Below, in pieces: positions 25,089 to 33,366 of a stretch of DNA of 46,960 bases. The translations under genes and the position numbers were made by a program. Source of the DNA: Bacteroidales bacterium UBA5433. Lineage in GTDB: Bacteria > Bacteroidota > Bacteroidia > Bacteroidales > UBA932. Numbering within the stretch: the stretch's first letter is position 1; each line of letters begins with the position of its first letter. Under the pieces are notes generated by a model. That model was not told the DNA's origin. It did not search any database and was given only the letters and a program-made list of their open reading frames with translations. The stretch spans positions 1 through 46,960 of the forward strand of contig DIRP01000025.1 of assembly GCA_002427525.1 (NCBI GenBank), in the 5' to 3' direction.

Positions 25089-25649
25089 ATGAAAAGGGAG
25101 GGTACCATCTTGGGAATTGACCCGGGAACCCGTTTCCTGGGATATGGTATTATCCGGGTGGCAGGAGGACGTATGGAGTATGTGGGGATGGGGGTTGTCA
25201 AGATGACTGCTATTGCCGATCCATACCGCAGGATGAGTCATATTCTGGAAAAAATGTACGAACTGCTGGACACGTACCATCCCGATTTCATGGCCATAGA
25301 GGCTCCTTTCTACAGCAAAAACGTGCAGTCTATGCTTAAGCTGGGCAGGGCACAAGGTGTTGCTATAGCAGCCGCTTTGTCAAGAAATGTTCCTGTTTGT
25401 GAATATGCTCCGCGTAAAGTAAAAATGGCGGTGACCGGCAGGGGAGCTGCTTCTAAGGATCAGGTGGCTGCCATGGTTAAGACAATTTTGAACGTTACAG
25501 AGGAACCTGTATCACAAGATGCTACAGATGCTTTGGCGGTTGCCGTTTGCCATGCCCAACAGCCCCTGCTGTCTGATAAAACGCCTGCTTCATCAGGGTC
25601 GTGGGAAGCTTATGTCAAAAACAATCCCCGGAAGGTTGTGCAGAAGTAG
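25089..25649 (+). CDS. ruvC: Holliday junction resolvase RuvC
   Basis: 186 residues. The RNase-H-like core has the first catalytic Asp in ILGIDPGTRFLGYG (about residue 11), Glu in MAIEAPFYSKNVQS (about 71) and the acidic pair in SQDATDALAVAVCH (about 144-147). RuvC cuts Holliday junctions with RuvAB during recombination and repair. The last 35 bases overlap the convergent rluD-like gene; the C-terminal tail after about 160 is less conserved. Confidence 0.96.
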   Translation: MKREGTILGIDPGTRFLGYGIIRVAGGRMEYVGMGVVKMTAIADPYRRMSHILEKMYELLDTYHPDFMAIEAPFYSKNVQSMLKLGRAQGVAIAAALSRNVPVCEYAPRKVKMAVTGRGAASKDQVAAMVKTILNVTEEPVSQDATDALAVAVCHAQQPLLSDKTPASSGSWEAYVKNNPRKVVQK

Positions 25650-26646
25650 CGTAGGTACGCCATTTTTCCAATACCCGATTAAAATTTTCCGGTAACGGAG
25701 CTTGAAACTTTACCGGTATTCCGGAAACGGGATGGTTGAATCCAAGAGCCCCGGCATGGAGCGCCTGACCGGGCATCAGCTGAAAACAATTGTCAACAAA
25801 CTGTTTGTATTTGCTGTAGGGAGTACCTTTGCAAATGCGGTTTCCACCGTAACGGGTATCTCCAAAAATGGGATGCCCCATATGCTCCATATGCACTCTG
25901 ATCTGATGGGTCCGTCCGGTTTCCAAACGGCATTCCAGCAAGGTTACGTAGCCCAGACGTTCCAGTACACGGTAATGGGTTACGGCATGCCTGCCTTCCG
26001 TTTCTTTTGCAGGTACATAAAAACGAAGCCTGTCTGACGGGTGGCGGGCTATATTGGCAGTTATTGTTCCCTGGTCTTCCTCCATATCTCCCCATACCAA
26101 AGCCGTGTACAGACGTTCTACTTTCCTGTCAAAGAATTGCCGGGCCAGACGGAATTGTGCCGTTTCTGATTTGGCGGCAGCCAGCAGGCCGGTGGTATCT
26201 TTGTCAATGCGGTGCACCAGTACCCCCATACGGTTGTCTTCTGTTGGCAGTTCATCCCGCAGGCCAAGGTGCCAGGCTAGCCCGTTCAGGAGGGTGCCGG
26301 AATAGTTGCCGTGACCGGGATGTACAATCAGACCTGCCGGTTTGTTGATAATAAGTATATCTGCATCTTCGTACACAATGTTCAGGGGAATGGGTTGTGG
26401 AATGAGCTTGAACTCCCGTTTCTCGAACGGAAGCATAAGCCGGATATGATCCAGCGGCCTGACTTTGTAATTGCTTTTTACAGGTGCTTCGTTTACCAGA
26501 ATGTATCCTCCTTCTGCTGCCAACTGGATGCGGTTTCTGGAGGTGGACTCCATTTTGGAAACAAGAAATTTGTCAACCCTCAGCGGGGTCTGACCTTTGT
26601 CTACTACCAGCTGAAAATGTTCAAAAAGTTCCTGATCATTTTTCAT
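25615..26646 (-). CDS. rluD: RluA-family pseudouridine synthase (RluD-like)
   Basis: 343 residues. An S4 RNA-binding domain fills about 20-85 (RVDKFLVSKM...ILVNEAPVKSNYKV). The synthase domain has NKPAGLIVHP at 101-110 and the catalytic motif HRIDKDTTGLL with Asp148, then GRTHQIRVHM near 244. RluD makes pseudouridines in helix 69 of 23S rRNA; the size and S4 domain favour RluD over RluA or RluC, but the exact site is inferred. It is the third gene after rpmH and the PASTA gene, starting directly next to the PASTA stop, and overlaps ruvC by 35 bases. Confidence 0.9.
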   Translation of the reverse strand: MKNDQELFEHFQLVVDKGQTPLRVDKFLVSKMESTSRNRIQLAAEGGYILVNEAPVKSNYKVRPLDHIRLMLPFEKREFKLIPQPIPLNIVYEDADILIINKPAGLIVHPGHGNYSGTLLNGLAWHLGLRDELPTEDNRMGVLVHRIDKDTTGLLAAAKSETAQFRLARQFFDRKVERLYTALVWGDMEEDQGTITANIARHPSDRLRFYVPAKETEGRHAVTHYRVLERLGYVTLLECRLETGRTHQIRVHMEHMGHPIFGDTRYGGNRICKGTPYSKYKQFVDNCFQLMPGQALHAGALGFNHPVSGIPVKFQAPLPENFNRVLEKWRTYATSAQPSGDCF

Positions 26647-27462
26647 TTACAGGCCCTCTTCCGATGGTAGTATTTCTTCCGGAGTAAGCAGGTCTGGATT
26701 GGTAGTAAGGATCAAGTGTACGAAGGTACCTAATGGCCATTCCGGTGTGAGCGAATAACCGGGTGTTTGTTTAAAAACCCGTGCAGCCAGAGTGTCTGCG
26801 GCTGTCAGTACGGTTTCATCGTATCTGATAGAACCTGTATTGAGAGAGTGATCGCTTAAGATATCAAGGGCTGTTTCCAGGCTTTTCCCTTTTAGCATGG
26901 GAATGTAGGCAAGATCACCTTCCGGGGACAGTCCCAGCTGCAAATCAATGGAACTGTATATATCTACAGGTGTTCCCGGTTCAATAGGGCGTCCTGAAAA
27001 GTACTGTTCCAGCACGTTGTTGGTAGCTATATCGGGGACGTAATTGAGCCGCCCCATTTTAAGTCCGTGGGAGGCCAGTTCTGCTTTGGCCTGCCTAAGA
27101 GAATAACCAACCAAAGAAGGCATTTTGATTTGACGAGGCAGCAGTGAATTGATAGTGAGTTCTACCCTGCGGTTCTTTTTTACATGTTGACTTGCCGGGG
27201 GAACCTGCCTAAGTACAACACCTTTAGGTAACTCAGGTATATAAAGAGAATCAATAACTTCTACATGCAGTTGGAGCGATGTACCTGTTGCTTTTGCTTC
27301 TGCAACGGTAAGGCCGGTGAAATCCGGCAACGTGAATCCTTCCTGATGCCTTGTAAACAGGTGCAAAAAAGAATAAATACCCAAGAAAACCACAACCAGG
27401 AAAATGCAAATCCACAGCAGGTTTTTGAGTATGGGCCTTTTTATAGTCTTTTTCTTAGACAC
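26647..27462 (-). CDS. PASTA domain membrane protein
   Basis: 271 residues from a GTG at 27462, 3 bases after the rpmH stop. One membrane segment (LLWICIFLVVVFLGIYSFL, about 14-32) is followed by a periplasmic region of three PASTA repeats: FTLPDFTGLTVAEAKA at about 38-53, IKMPSLVGYSLRQAKAEL near 112-129 and AYIPMLKGKSLETALDIL near 190-207. PASTA units bind peptidoglycan-like ligands in kinases and PBPs; here no kinase or transpeptidase is attached, so it may be a cell-wall sensor or scaffold. The PASTA-rluD pairing is common in Bacteroidetes as I recall. Confidence 0.85.
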   Translation of the reverse strand: MSKKKTIKRPILKNLLWICIFLVVVFLGIYSFLHLFTRHQEGFTLPDFTGLTVAEAKATGTSLQLHVEVIDSLYIPELPKGVVLRQVPPASQHVKKNRRVELTINSLLPRQIKMPSLVGYSLRQAKAELASHGLKMGRLNYVPDIATNNVLEQYFSGRPIEPGTPVDIYSSIDLQLGLSPEGDLAYIPMLKGKSLETALDILSDHSLNTGSIRYDETVLTAADTLAARVFKQTPGYSLTPEWPLGTFVHLILTTNPDLLTPEEILPSEEGL

Positions 27463-27465
27463 GTT

Positions 27466-27618
27466 TTAGAAACGATCTTCGTCAGATACGGTAAGTTTTT
27501 TACGTCCGCGTCTGCGGCGGGCGGCCAGAACGCGGCGTCCGTTTGCGGTAGCCATACGCTCACGAAAACCATGTTTGTTACGGCGTTTACGAACGGAGGG
27601 TTGAAATGTCCTTTTCAT
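27466..27618 (-). CDS. rpmH: 50S ribosomal protein L34
   Basis: 50 residues, starting MKRTFQPSVRKRRNKHGFRE and with RRVLAARRRRGRKKL; this is the full L34 pattern with a short acidic Bacteroidetes-type tail (TVSDEDRF). Highly basic, it binds 23S rRNA. It has its own promoter inside the end of rsmG and leads the rpmH-PASTA-rluD operon. Confidence 0.97.
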   Translation of the reverse strand: MKRTFQPSVRKRRNKHGFRERMATANGRRVLAARRRRGRKKLTVSDEDRF

Positions 27619-27641
27619 ATTGTTTATCTACATTAACTGCT

Positions 27642-28328
27642 TTAATCTAAGGGAGCGCAAAGGTACGAAGTTTGTTTGATTTCACAAATTTTTTTTGTTT
27701 CGAAAAACCCGTCACCCAGGCTTCCAAAATGGTTTTGCAGGTGGGTGACAACAAATTTTCCCGGTGGTATGTGGCAAATTGCAGCTGCCCGGGCAATTTC
27801 TTCTTGAAGGTCACCGCCTTTCAAAAACAAAAGCCGGGCGTCTTCTGTGGTTTTGTTCTGCACCAGAGGAAGGAATTTTTCCAGCCGGGTAACGGCGCGT
27901 GATACAACTACCTGAAAAGAGCGTTGGGGCAGGGCTTCTGCACGAGATACAACGGGGGTAACGTTGTCAAGTTGCAGTGTTCGGGCAATGTGTTCCACCA
28001 CTTTGATTTTTTTCCCAATGGAGTCACAAAGTACAAAGTGGCAATCCGGATGCACGATAGCCAGCGGGATGCCCGGAAAACCACCACCCGTTCCCACATC
28101 CAACACGTTGTGTTCCTTAGTAAAAGGATTGTCTGTAACAGCCAGTGACAGCGACAGCGAATGGAGTACGTGCCTGATGTACAAGTGTTCCATGTCTTTT
28201 CTGCTGATGACGTTAATCTGTTTGTTCCAGAAAGCATACAAATCTTCCAGTTGCAGAATGCGTGATCGGGCCACCGGGTCCAGCCGGGGAAAAAACTTCC
28301 AGATAAGGCTTACTTCGGCGCTATTCAT
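27642..28328 (-). CDS. rsmG: 16S rRNA (guanine527-N7)-methyltransferase
   Basis: 228 residues from ATG 28328 (MNSAEVSLIWKFFPRLDP), the usual beginning of the family; an ATG five codons upstream lies inside the sigma-factor gene. LYAFWNKQINVISRKD and HVLHSLSLS near 50-65 are typical, and the SAM-binding motif is VLDVGTGGGFPGIPLA near 77-92. It methylates G527 of 16S rRNA; loss gives low-level streptomycin resistance in other bacteria. It overlaps the sigma-factor stop by 8 bases, so the two are translationally linked. Confidence 0.95.
   Translation of the reverse strand: MNSAEVSLIWKFFPRLDPVARSRILQLEDLYAFWNKQINVISRKDMEHLYIRHVLHSLSLSLAVTDNPFTKEHNVLDVGTGGGFPGIPLAIVHPDCHFVLCDSIGKKIKVVEHIARTLQLDNVTPVVSRAEALPQRSFQVVVSRAVTRLEKFLPLVQNKTTEDARLLFLKGGDLQEEIARAAAICHIPPGKFVVTHLQNHFGSLGDGFFETKKICEIKQTSYLCAPLD
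27658..27687 (-). promoter_or_regulatory. Promoter of the rpmH operon, inside the rsmG end
   Basis: On the minus strand TTG/TTTG ends at 27685, a 19-base spacer follows, then TACCTTTG occupies 27665-27658: a full consensus match. It lies within the last codons of rsmG and about 40 bases before the rpmH ATG. Confidence 0.7.
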
Positions 28329-28875
28329 AGCTTTCTTTGGCAATGATTTTTGAGAGTTGGGCTTTGGCTCTGTGCAGTCTTGTTTTAACAGTTCCCAGGG
28401 GGATATTCAATTGGTTGGCTATTTCTTCATAGGCAAAGTGCTGCATGTAGCGCAACCGGATAACTTCTGCATATTCCGGCTTAAGGCGTTCTATTATTTT
28501 CTCTATGGCCTGCCTTTGCTGTTCTGCAATAAGCACATCTTCGGGATTGATTTCTTCTGCATTCTGTGCTTCTTCCAAAGCAACATATAACAACTTGTTT
28601 TTTCTGTAGTAGTCAATGCACAAATTTTGTACGATGCTGTACAGCCAGGTTGAAAAAGCAAATTTTGGGTTGTAGTGCGCCAGGTTGCTAAACGCTTTAT
28701 CAAAGCTCATGAGTACCAGGTCCTCGGCTTCTGAAGAATTGACAATCAGTTTGCTTATAAAAGCCTGTACCCTGTCTTTATGCCTGACAAGAAGCCGTGT
28801 ATAAGCTTCTTGCTTGTTTTCCAGGGCAAGTTTTACAAGAGCCCGGTCGTCCAGATGGTCCAGTGAACGTGACAT
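28321..28875 (-). CDS. RNA polymerase sigma-70 family factor (ECF group)
   Basis: 184 residues. Region 2 is seen in AYTRLLVRHKDRVQAFISKL and SEAEDLVLMSFDKAFSNL...FSTWLYSIVQNLCIDYYRKN (about 20-95); region 4 in IIERLKPEYAEVIRLRYMQHFAYEEIANQLNIPLGTVKTRLHRAKAQL (about 125-172) with a helix-turn-helix. Regions 1 and 3 are missing, so it is an ECF type that directs RNA polymerase to a special set of promoters. No anti-sigma gene is next to it. It starts 4 bases after the glycosyltransferase stop and overlaps rsmG. Confidence 0.93.
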   Translation of the reverse strand: MSRSLDHLDDRALVKLALENKQEAYTRLLVRHKDRVQAFISKLIVNSSEAEDLVLMSFDKAFSNLAHYNPKFAFSTWLYSIVQNLCIDYYRKNKLLYVALEEAQNAEEINPEDVLIAEQQRQAIEKIIERLKPEYAEVIRLRYMQHFAYEEIANQLNIPLGTVKTRLHRAKAQLSKIIAKESYE

Positions 28876-28879
28876 GGTA

Positions 28880-30082
28880 TCAGTTCTTTATTCTTTTATA
28901 CAGCAAAACAATAAGGTAGTATAAATAAACCACAGGAGAAAATACATCCCACAGAGGCGCTGTATATACCAGGTTCTTTTCTCCCAAATGGGCACGGTAT
29001 CCGGCGTGATGGATCCATACAGTAATCCAGCGCAACAGCAACAAACCGGCAGGTATGGCCCATGTAACGGGTTCACTCCAGGGGTATGCATTTTTGAAAA
29101 TCAGCGCAAGAAATATATAGAAAGCTGCAACCAGAGTTTTTTCCAGAATGAGTAACACATACGGCCATCCCTTAGTCAGAATAAGTGTCTGCAGCCTTTG
29201 TATGTGTCTTAAACGGTACTCTTTTGCCGGGAGCTTACGTGTAAAGACAACCCTGCCTTCCGGGTATGTACAGGAAGCAAAACGTCGGCTTGCGTCAACA
29301 GACTGTATTTCAAGACTTTGCTTGTCCTTGCCTACCTGCATAACGTGGGCTGTAATGGCTTGTTCGCACCGGTTGAAGGCGGTAGTGTATGTGTTGAATT
29401 CCTGTTCTTCAAGAAAACATTTTTTCAGGAAGAGTACGTTATTTCCCGTAGATGCATACGGCAGGTTCAAATCAGACATTCCCATCTGGTGGAGCTGCTG
29501 CTCCATGGAATAGTACCTTGCAAGCAGCCTGTTTTTACACAGGGATGTATAGCCCGTTACCGTATCTGCAGACCGTTCCACAGAGGTTTTTACCAGGGAA
29601 GCAAGCCATCGGTCGGAAACGGGACGGCAATCCGGTCTGAAGAACACCACGTAGGGATGTATAGCAGCCCGTACCCCAATGCCTAAGGCCATCAGGGAAT
29701 CTTCTCCAAATTTTCTATCGGATGTAAGGGTGCGGATTGTCAGGTTTTTATGAAAATGTTCCAGAGATGCCAGTAAGATTTCTGTGTTGTCCTCGGAATT
29801 TTTATTGACAACCACTATCTGAAAAACAGGGTATTTCTGTTCCAGCAGGAGCGGAAGCAATTCTGTGAGGTTCTCGTACTCGTTTCTGGCACACAAAACA
29901 ACAGAAACTCCGGGCAGGCTTGCGGAATCTGCAGGCAGGGGAGGGTGTTTTTTCTTTCCGGCAAATGCCGGGCGTTTGTAGAACAAGAATACCAACAAGG
30001 TGATGGCTATAAAAAGTGCCAAAGCAACAGCATACATCCAAGGGTCTGTGAGTATGCTTATGAGGTCTGTGATTTGTTTCAT
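28880..30082 (-). CDS. Membrane-bound family 2 glycosyltransferase
   Basis: 400 residues. An N-terminal membrane segment (about 15-34) leads to a cytoplasmic GT-A domain: PGVSVVLCARNEYENLTELLPLLL near 53-77, QIVVVNKNSEDNTEI near 87-101 and YVVFFRPDCRPVSDRW near 143-158. The usual DxD is here RPD. Two or three membrane segments close the protein (about 315-395). It should move a sugar from a nucleotide donor to a lipid or surface polymer; acceptor unknown. It is 23 bases after polA and 4 bases before the sigma gene. Confidence 0.85.
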   Translation of the reverse strand: MKQITDLISILTDPWMYAVALALFIAITLLVFLFYKRPAFAGKKKHPPLPADSASLPGVSVVLCARNEYENLTELLPLLLEQKYPVFQIVVVNKNSEDNTEILLASLEHFHKNLTIRTLTSDRKFGEDSLMALGIGVRAAIHPYVVFFRPDCRPVSDRWLASLVKTSVERSADTVTGYTSLCKNRLLARYYSMEQQLHQMGMSDLNLPYASTGNNVLFLKKCFLEEQEFNTYTTAFNRCEQAITAHVMQVGKDKQSLEIQSVDASRRFASCTYPEGRVVFTRKLPAKEYRLRHIQRLQTLILTKGWPYVLLILEKTLVAAFYIFLALIFKNAYPWSEPVTWAIPAGLLLLRWITVWIHHAGYRAHLGEKNLVYTAPLWDVFSPVVYLYYLIVLLYKRIKN

Positions 30083-30105
30083 TTGCCGGTGTCTGAGTAA
30101 TTGTT

Positions 30106-32778
30106 TTAGTGTGCTTCCATCCAGTTTTTGCCCCAGCCCATACCTACCAGAAGGGGTACATCCAGTTGGGTAACGTGTTCCATGATGGAACGTACCAGGT
30201 GTTCCATTTCTTCTTTTTCCGGCAGGAACACGTCAAACAGCAGCTCGTCGTGTACCTGGAGGATCATTTTGCTTGCCAGCTTTTTTTCTCCCAGGGATTT
30301 TTGAATCTCCACCATGGCTTTCTTAATGATATCGGCTGCCGTACCCTGAATAGGAGCGTTGATGGCGTTGCGCTCTGCCAGCCCCCTGAGCATGGGGTTG
30401 GTTGCTCTGATATCCGGTGCGTAGCGCCTGCGTTTGAACAATGTTTGCACGTATCCATCTTCCCGTGCCCTAGCAATGGTTGTATCCAGGTAGTCTTTTA
30501 CCTTTGGGTAGTGTTCAAAGTATCCGTTGATAAGGTCGGCAGCTTGTGTACGGGGAATTTTAAGGCGGGTGGCCAGCCCGTACGCAGAAATACCGTAGAT
30601 AATTCCAAAGTTGGCTGTCTTGGCCTGGTTTCGTTGTCCGGGTGTTACTTCTTCCGGCCGGCAACGGAATATTTTGGCCGCTGTGGCCGTATGGATGTCT
30701 TCCCCTGCCCGGAAAGCCGCAATCAGGTCCGGATCCTGGCTCATGTGGGCCATAATCCGCAATTCGATTTGCGAATAATCTGCCGAGAGCAACAGGTGGT
30801 TGTTGTCGCGCGGAATGAAAAACCTGCGGATTTCACGGCCTCTTTCTTCCCTTATGGGGATGTTTTGCAAATTGGGGTCCTGCGAACTGAGCCGTCCTGT
30901 AGCTGTAACTGTTTGGTTAAAAGTGGTATGGATACGTCCTGTAACAGGATCTATAAGGGTGGGCAGTGCATCTATATAGGTTGACAGCAGTTTTTTCAGG
31001 GAGCGGAATTCCAGAATCAAAGGAACGATGGGATGCCTGTCTGCCAAGGCACTCAGGGTTTCTTCATCGGTGCTGTATTTTTTCTTACCCTTGCGGGAGC
31101 GGTCATCAATTTTCAGTTTGTCGTACAGTACCACACCCAGTTGCTTTGGGGAAGAAACGTTCAGATTTGGTTCTTCTGCATAGTCGCGCACCTGTTTTTC
31201 AATGGCATTTGCCTCGGCTTGCAATTCTTCTCCGTAAGCTTTCATTTGCCGGGTGTCAATTTTTACACCTTCCGATTCTACAGCCGCCAGGACTTCCATC
31301 AGGGGCATTTCCATGTGCAGGTAGAGCTGCTCCATGCCGTCTTTTTCCAAGGCCAGCCGTAACGGTTCTTTCAGATGCCAGGCAATGAATGCTTCTGTAA
31401 GCAGGTTGTTATTCTGCGTATTGTCTTCTTCCGTTGTGCTGAACAAGTCCCTGTTTTCTACCACCTGTTCTTCGGGAAAGTAGTTCAGGTACTGAATGGC
31501 CAGGTCTGCCGGGCGGTGGCTTCTTTCCGGATTGATCAGGTAGTGCATGAGTCCCGGATCCCATACCATGCCACCGTGCGGGATACCTTGCCTGTCGAAA
31601 GACCGCATCAGTTCCTTCAGACCAAAACCGCATTTGTCCGGTTCGTTGGCCGTTAGCAATGCGGCCGCTTGTGCTGCTGTGCCCCCGTACGCCTCTTCTG
31701 CTGTATAAAAAACCAGAAAAGCCGAGGTTCCGGCCAGGGAGACCATCCCTTGCTGCCGGGCCTGGTGCATCAGGCGCTCCAGAGCACCGGGACTGTCCAG
31801 GGGTGTATATTCTTTTGGTGCTTCCCGAGGTGCCTCTTCGGCGGGTTGCAGGGGCTGTTTTTGCGCCGTTGCAGGTTTCGGCATCCCGTTGGTGCAGCAG
31901 AAAATTTCCTCCAGCTTGGGTAGCCGGCGGATAAGGGAGTGAAATTCGTATTCCCGCATCAGCTCTTTGAGCTGCTCCAGGTCCGGGGCTTCAATGCGCA
32001 AGGAAGCTTCATCCCAGGGGATGTCCAGTTGGGTACGTATGGTAACCAGGTCTTTGGACAGAGCAAGCACTTCTTTTGATGCAGCGAGCTTTTTTTGCAT
32101 CGAGGCGGGGAGCTCTTCCATATGAAGGAGCACGTTGTCAACAGAGCCGTAGCGGGATATCAGCCTTTTAGCGCCCACTTCGCCAATGCCCCGTACTCCG
32201 GGGATGTTGTCCGAGGCATCTCCCCAGATGGCCAGTACGTCCACCACCTGTTCCGGGCGGCTGATACCAAACCGATCACAAATCTCCCCGACACCCACCA
32301 CTTCCCACCCGTCTCCACGCGAAAGCGGACGGTACATGACAACGTTTTCAGAAACCAACTGCCCAAAATCCTTGTCCGGTGTTACCATAAAGACCTGGAA
32401 ACCTTCTTTTTCTGCCCGTTTGGAAAGCGTTCCAATGACATCGTCTGCCTCGGCATTTTCCTGAACAATTACAGGAATATGGCAGGAATCCAGGAATTTG
32501 CGGATTACCGGAATGGCTTCGGCTATCTGTACCGGAGCTTCGGGCCTGTTGGCTTTGTAGTCCGGAAAAGCATCGTGCCGGAAATTTTTCCCCCGGGGGT
32601 CAAAGGCTACGAACAAATGGGTGGGTTTTTCCTTCAGGATGATATCAAACAGGGAGCGGCAAAAGCCGTAAACAGCCGAGGTTTCCACTCCTTTTGAATT
32701 GATCATGGGGCGGTTGATAAAAGCATAGTACGCCCGAAAAACCAGAGCGTGCCCGTCTATCATAAATATACGTTTCAT
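30106..32778 (-). CDS. polA: DNA polymerase I, apparently without proofreading residues
   Basis: 890 residues from ATG 32778 (MKRIFMIDGHALVFRAYYAF), chosen because it overlaps the queD stop as ATGA; an ATG three codons earlier exists. The 5' nuclease domain fills about 1-290 with intact acidic motifs (AFDPRGKNFRHD, AEADDVIGTL, VTPDKDFGQLV, WGDASDNIPGV). The polymerase domain (about 480-890) has motif A LLSADYSQIELRIMAHMS, motif B with QAKTANFGIIYGISAYGL, and motif C VHDELLFDV (Asp844, Glu845). The middle 3'-5' exonuclease fold is short: the place of the DxE motif reads GMVSLAGTSAFLVF, and the last motif with Tyr and Asp is not found, though a WDPGLMHYL helix remains. Repair and Okazaki-fragment maturation should work; proofreading should not. 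Confidence 0.95.
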   Translation of the reverse strand: MKRIFMIDGHALVFRAYYAFINRPMINSKGVETSAVYGFCRSLFDIILKEKPTHLFVAFDPRGKNFRHDAFPDYKANRPEAPVQIAEAIPVIRKFLDSCHIPVIVQENAEADDVIGTLSKRAEKEGFQVFMVTPDKDFGQLVSENVVMYRPLSRGDGWEVVGVGEICDRFGISRPEQVVDVLAIWGDASDNIPGVRGIGEVGAKRLISRYGSVDNVLLHMEELPASMQKKLAASKEVLALSKDLVTIRTQLDIPWDEASLRIEAPDLEQLKELMREYEFHSLIRRLPKLEEIFCCTNGMPKPATAQKQPLQPAEEAPREAPKEYTPLDSPGALERLMHQARQQGMVSLAGTSAFLVFYTAEEAYGGTAAQAAALLTANEPDKCGFGLKELMRSFDRQGIPHGGMVWDPGLMHYLINPERSHRPADLAIQYLNYFPEEQVVENRDLFSTTEEDNTQNNNLLTEAFIAWHLKEPLRLALEKDGMEQLYLHMEMPLMEVLAAVESEGVKIDTRQMKAYGEELQAEANAIEKQVRDYAEEPNLNVSSPKQLGVVLYDKLKIDDRSRKGKKKYSTDEETLSALADRHPIVPLILEFRSLKKLLSTYIDALPTLIDPVTGRIHTTFNQTVTATGRLSSQDPNLQNIPIREERGREIRRFFIPRDNNHLLLSADYSQIELRIMAHMSQDPDLIAAFRAGEDIHTATAAKIFRCRPEEVTPGQRNQAKTANFGIIYGISAYGLATRLKIPRTQAADLINGYFEHYPKVKDYLDTTIARAREDGYVQTLFKRRRYAPDIRATNPMLRGLAERNAINAPIQGTAADIIKKAMVEIQKSLGEKKLASKMILQVHDELLFDVFLPEKEEMEHLVRSIMEHVTQLDVPLLVGMGWGKNWMEAH

Positions 32779-33206
32779 CTGATCCATTCGGCAAAAGAGG
32801 TTGGAGTTTCATACAGGCATACGCGGTGCAACCGGTTGGGAGGAGAAATGACCGGCTCCAGAATATGTGCTATATATAAGGTCAGTTGTTCGCAGGTAGG
32901 CTGAAAATCAAAGACCTTGATGTTGTCGTATTGCTCTTTCAGCTCCCGGGACAACGGGGCTTCTTCCCGTAGCATGAGGGAGTGGTCAAGGGGGTCAATC
33001 ACATACTGGTGTACGATATTTTTTAAATCGTTAAAATCCATGATCATACCTGATTTCGGATGGCCCGGAATTTCCGAAGGCTCCCCGGTAATGGTGACCA
33101 AAAGTTTGTACGAATGTCCGTGAATGTGCCTGCATTTTCCGTCGTAACCGGTAAGGGCATGCGCCCCTTCAAAGCGAAATTCCCGGGTAATAAAGAGTTG
33201 AGCCAT
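32775..33206 (-). CDS. queD: 6-carboxy-tetrahydropterin synthase
   Basis: 143 residues. FEGAHALTGYDGKCRHIHGHSYKL near 13-36 holds the zinc histidines and the catalytic Cys, and the later LDHSLML and CEQLTLYIAHIL and YETPTSFAEW blocks are typical of QueD. It makes 6-carboxy-5,6,7,8-tetrahydropterin for queuosine synthesis. It leads the polA-containing run and overlaps polA by 4 bases at the preferred start. Confidence 0.92.
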   Translation of the reverse strand: MAQLFITREFRFEGAHALTGYDGKCRHIHGHSYKLLVTITGEPSEIPGHPKSGMIMDFNDLKNIVHQYVIDPLDHSLMLREEAPLSRELKEQYDNIKVFDFQPTCEQLTLYIAHILEPVISPPNRLHRVCLYETPTSFAEWIR

Positions 33207-33225
33207 GGTGCTGCATTAAATCTTA

Positions 33226-33233
33226 CAAATGTA
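33226..33233 (-). promoter_or_regulatory. -7 box ahead of queD
   Basis: Minus strand reads TACATTTG, a perfect TAnnTTTG box, about 20 bases before the queD ATG. No TTG was found at the right distance upstream. Confidence 0.45.
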
Positions 33234-33311
33234 CTATATTTATCTGAGTACTTCTTAATGGCTTATGATTTACATGTTTCAAAGAGGTATTACTAAATGT
33301 TTGATACTTTT

Positions 33312-33343
33312 TTTGTAAATATGGTTAAACTTTTTTAGTTTTG
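33312..33343 (+). promoter_or_regulatory. Promoter of the aminotransferase gene
   Basis: TTTG at 33312-33315, a 20-base spacer and TAGTTTTG at 33336-33343 fully match the consensus. The ATG follows 23 bases later. Confidence 0.75.
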
Positions 33344-33366
33344 TTAGATAAAAAGACATTTCAATT

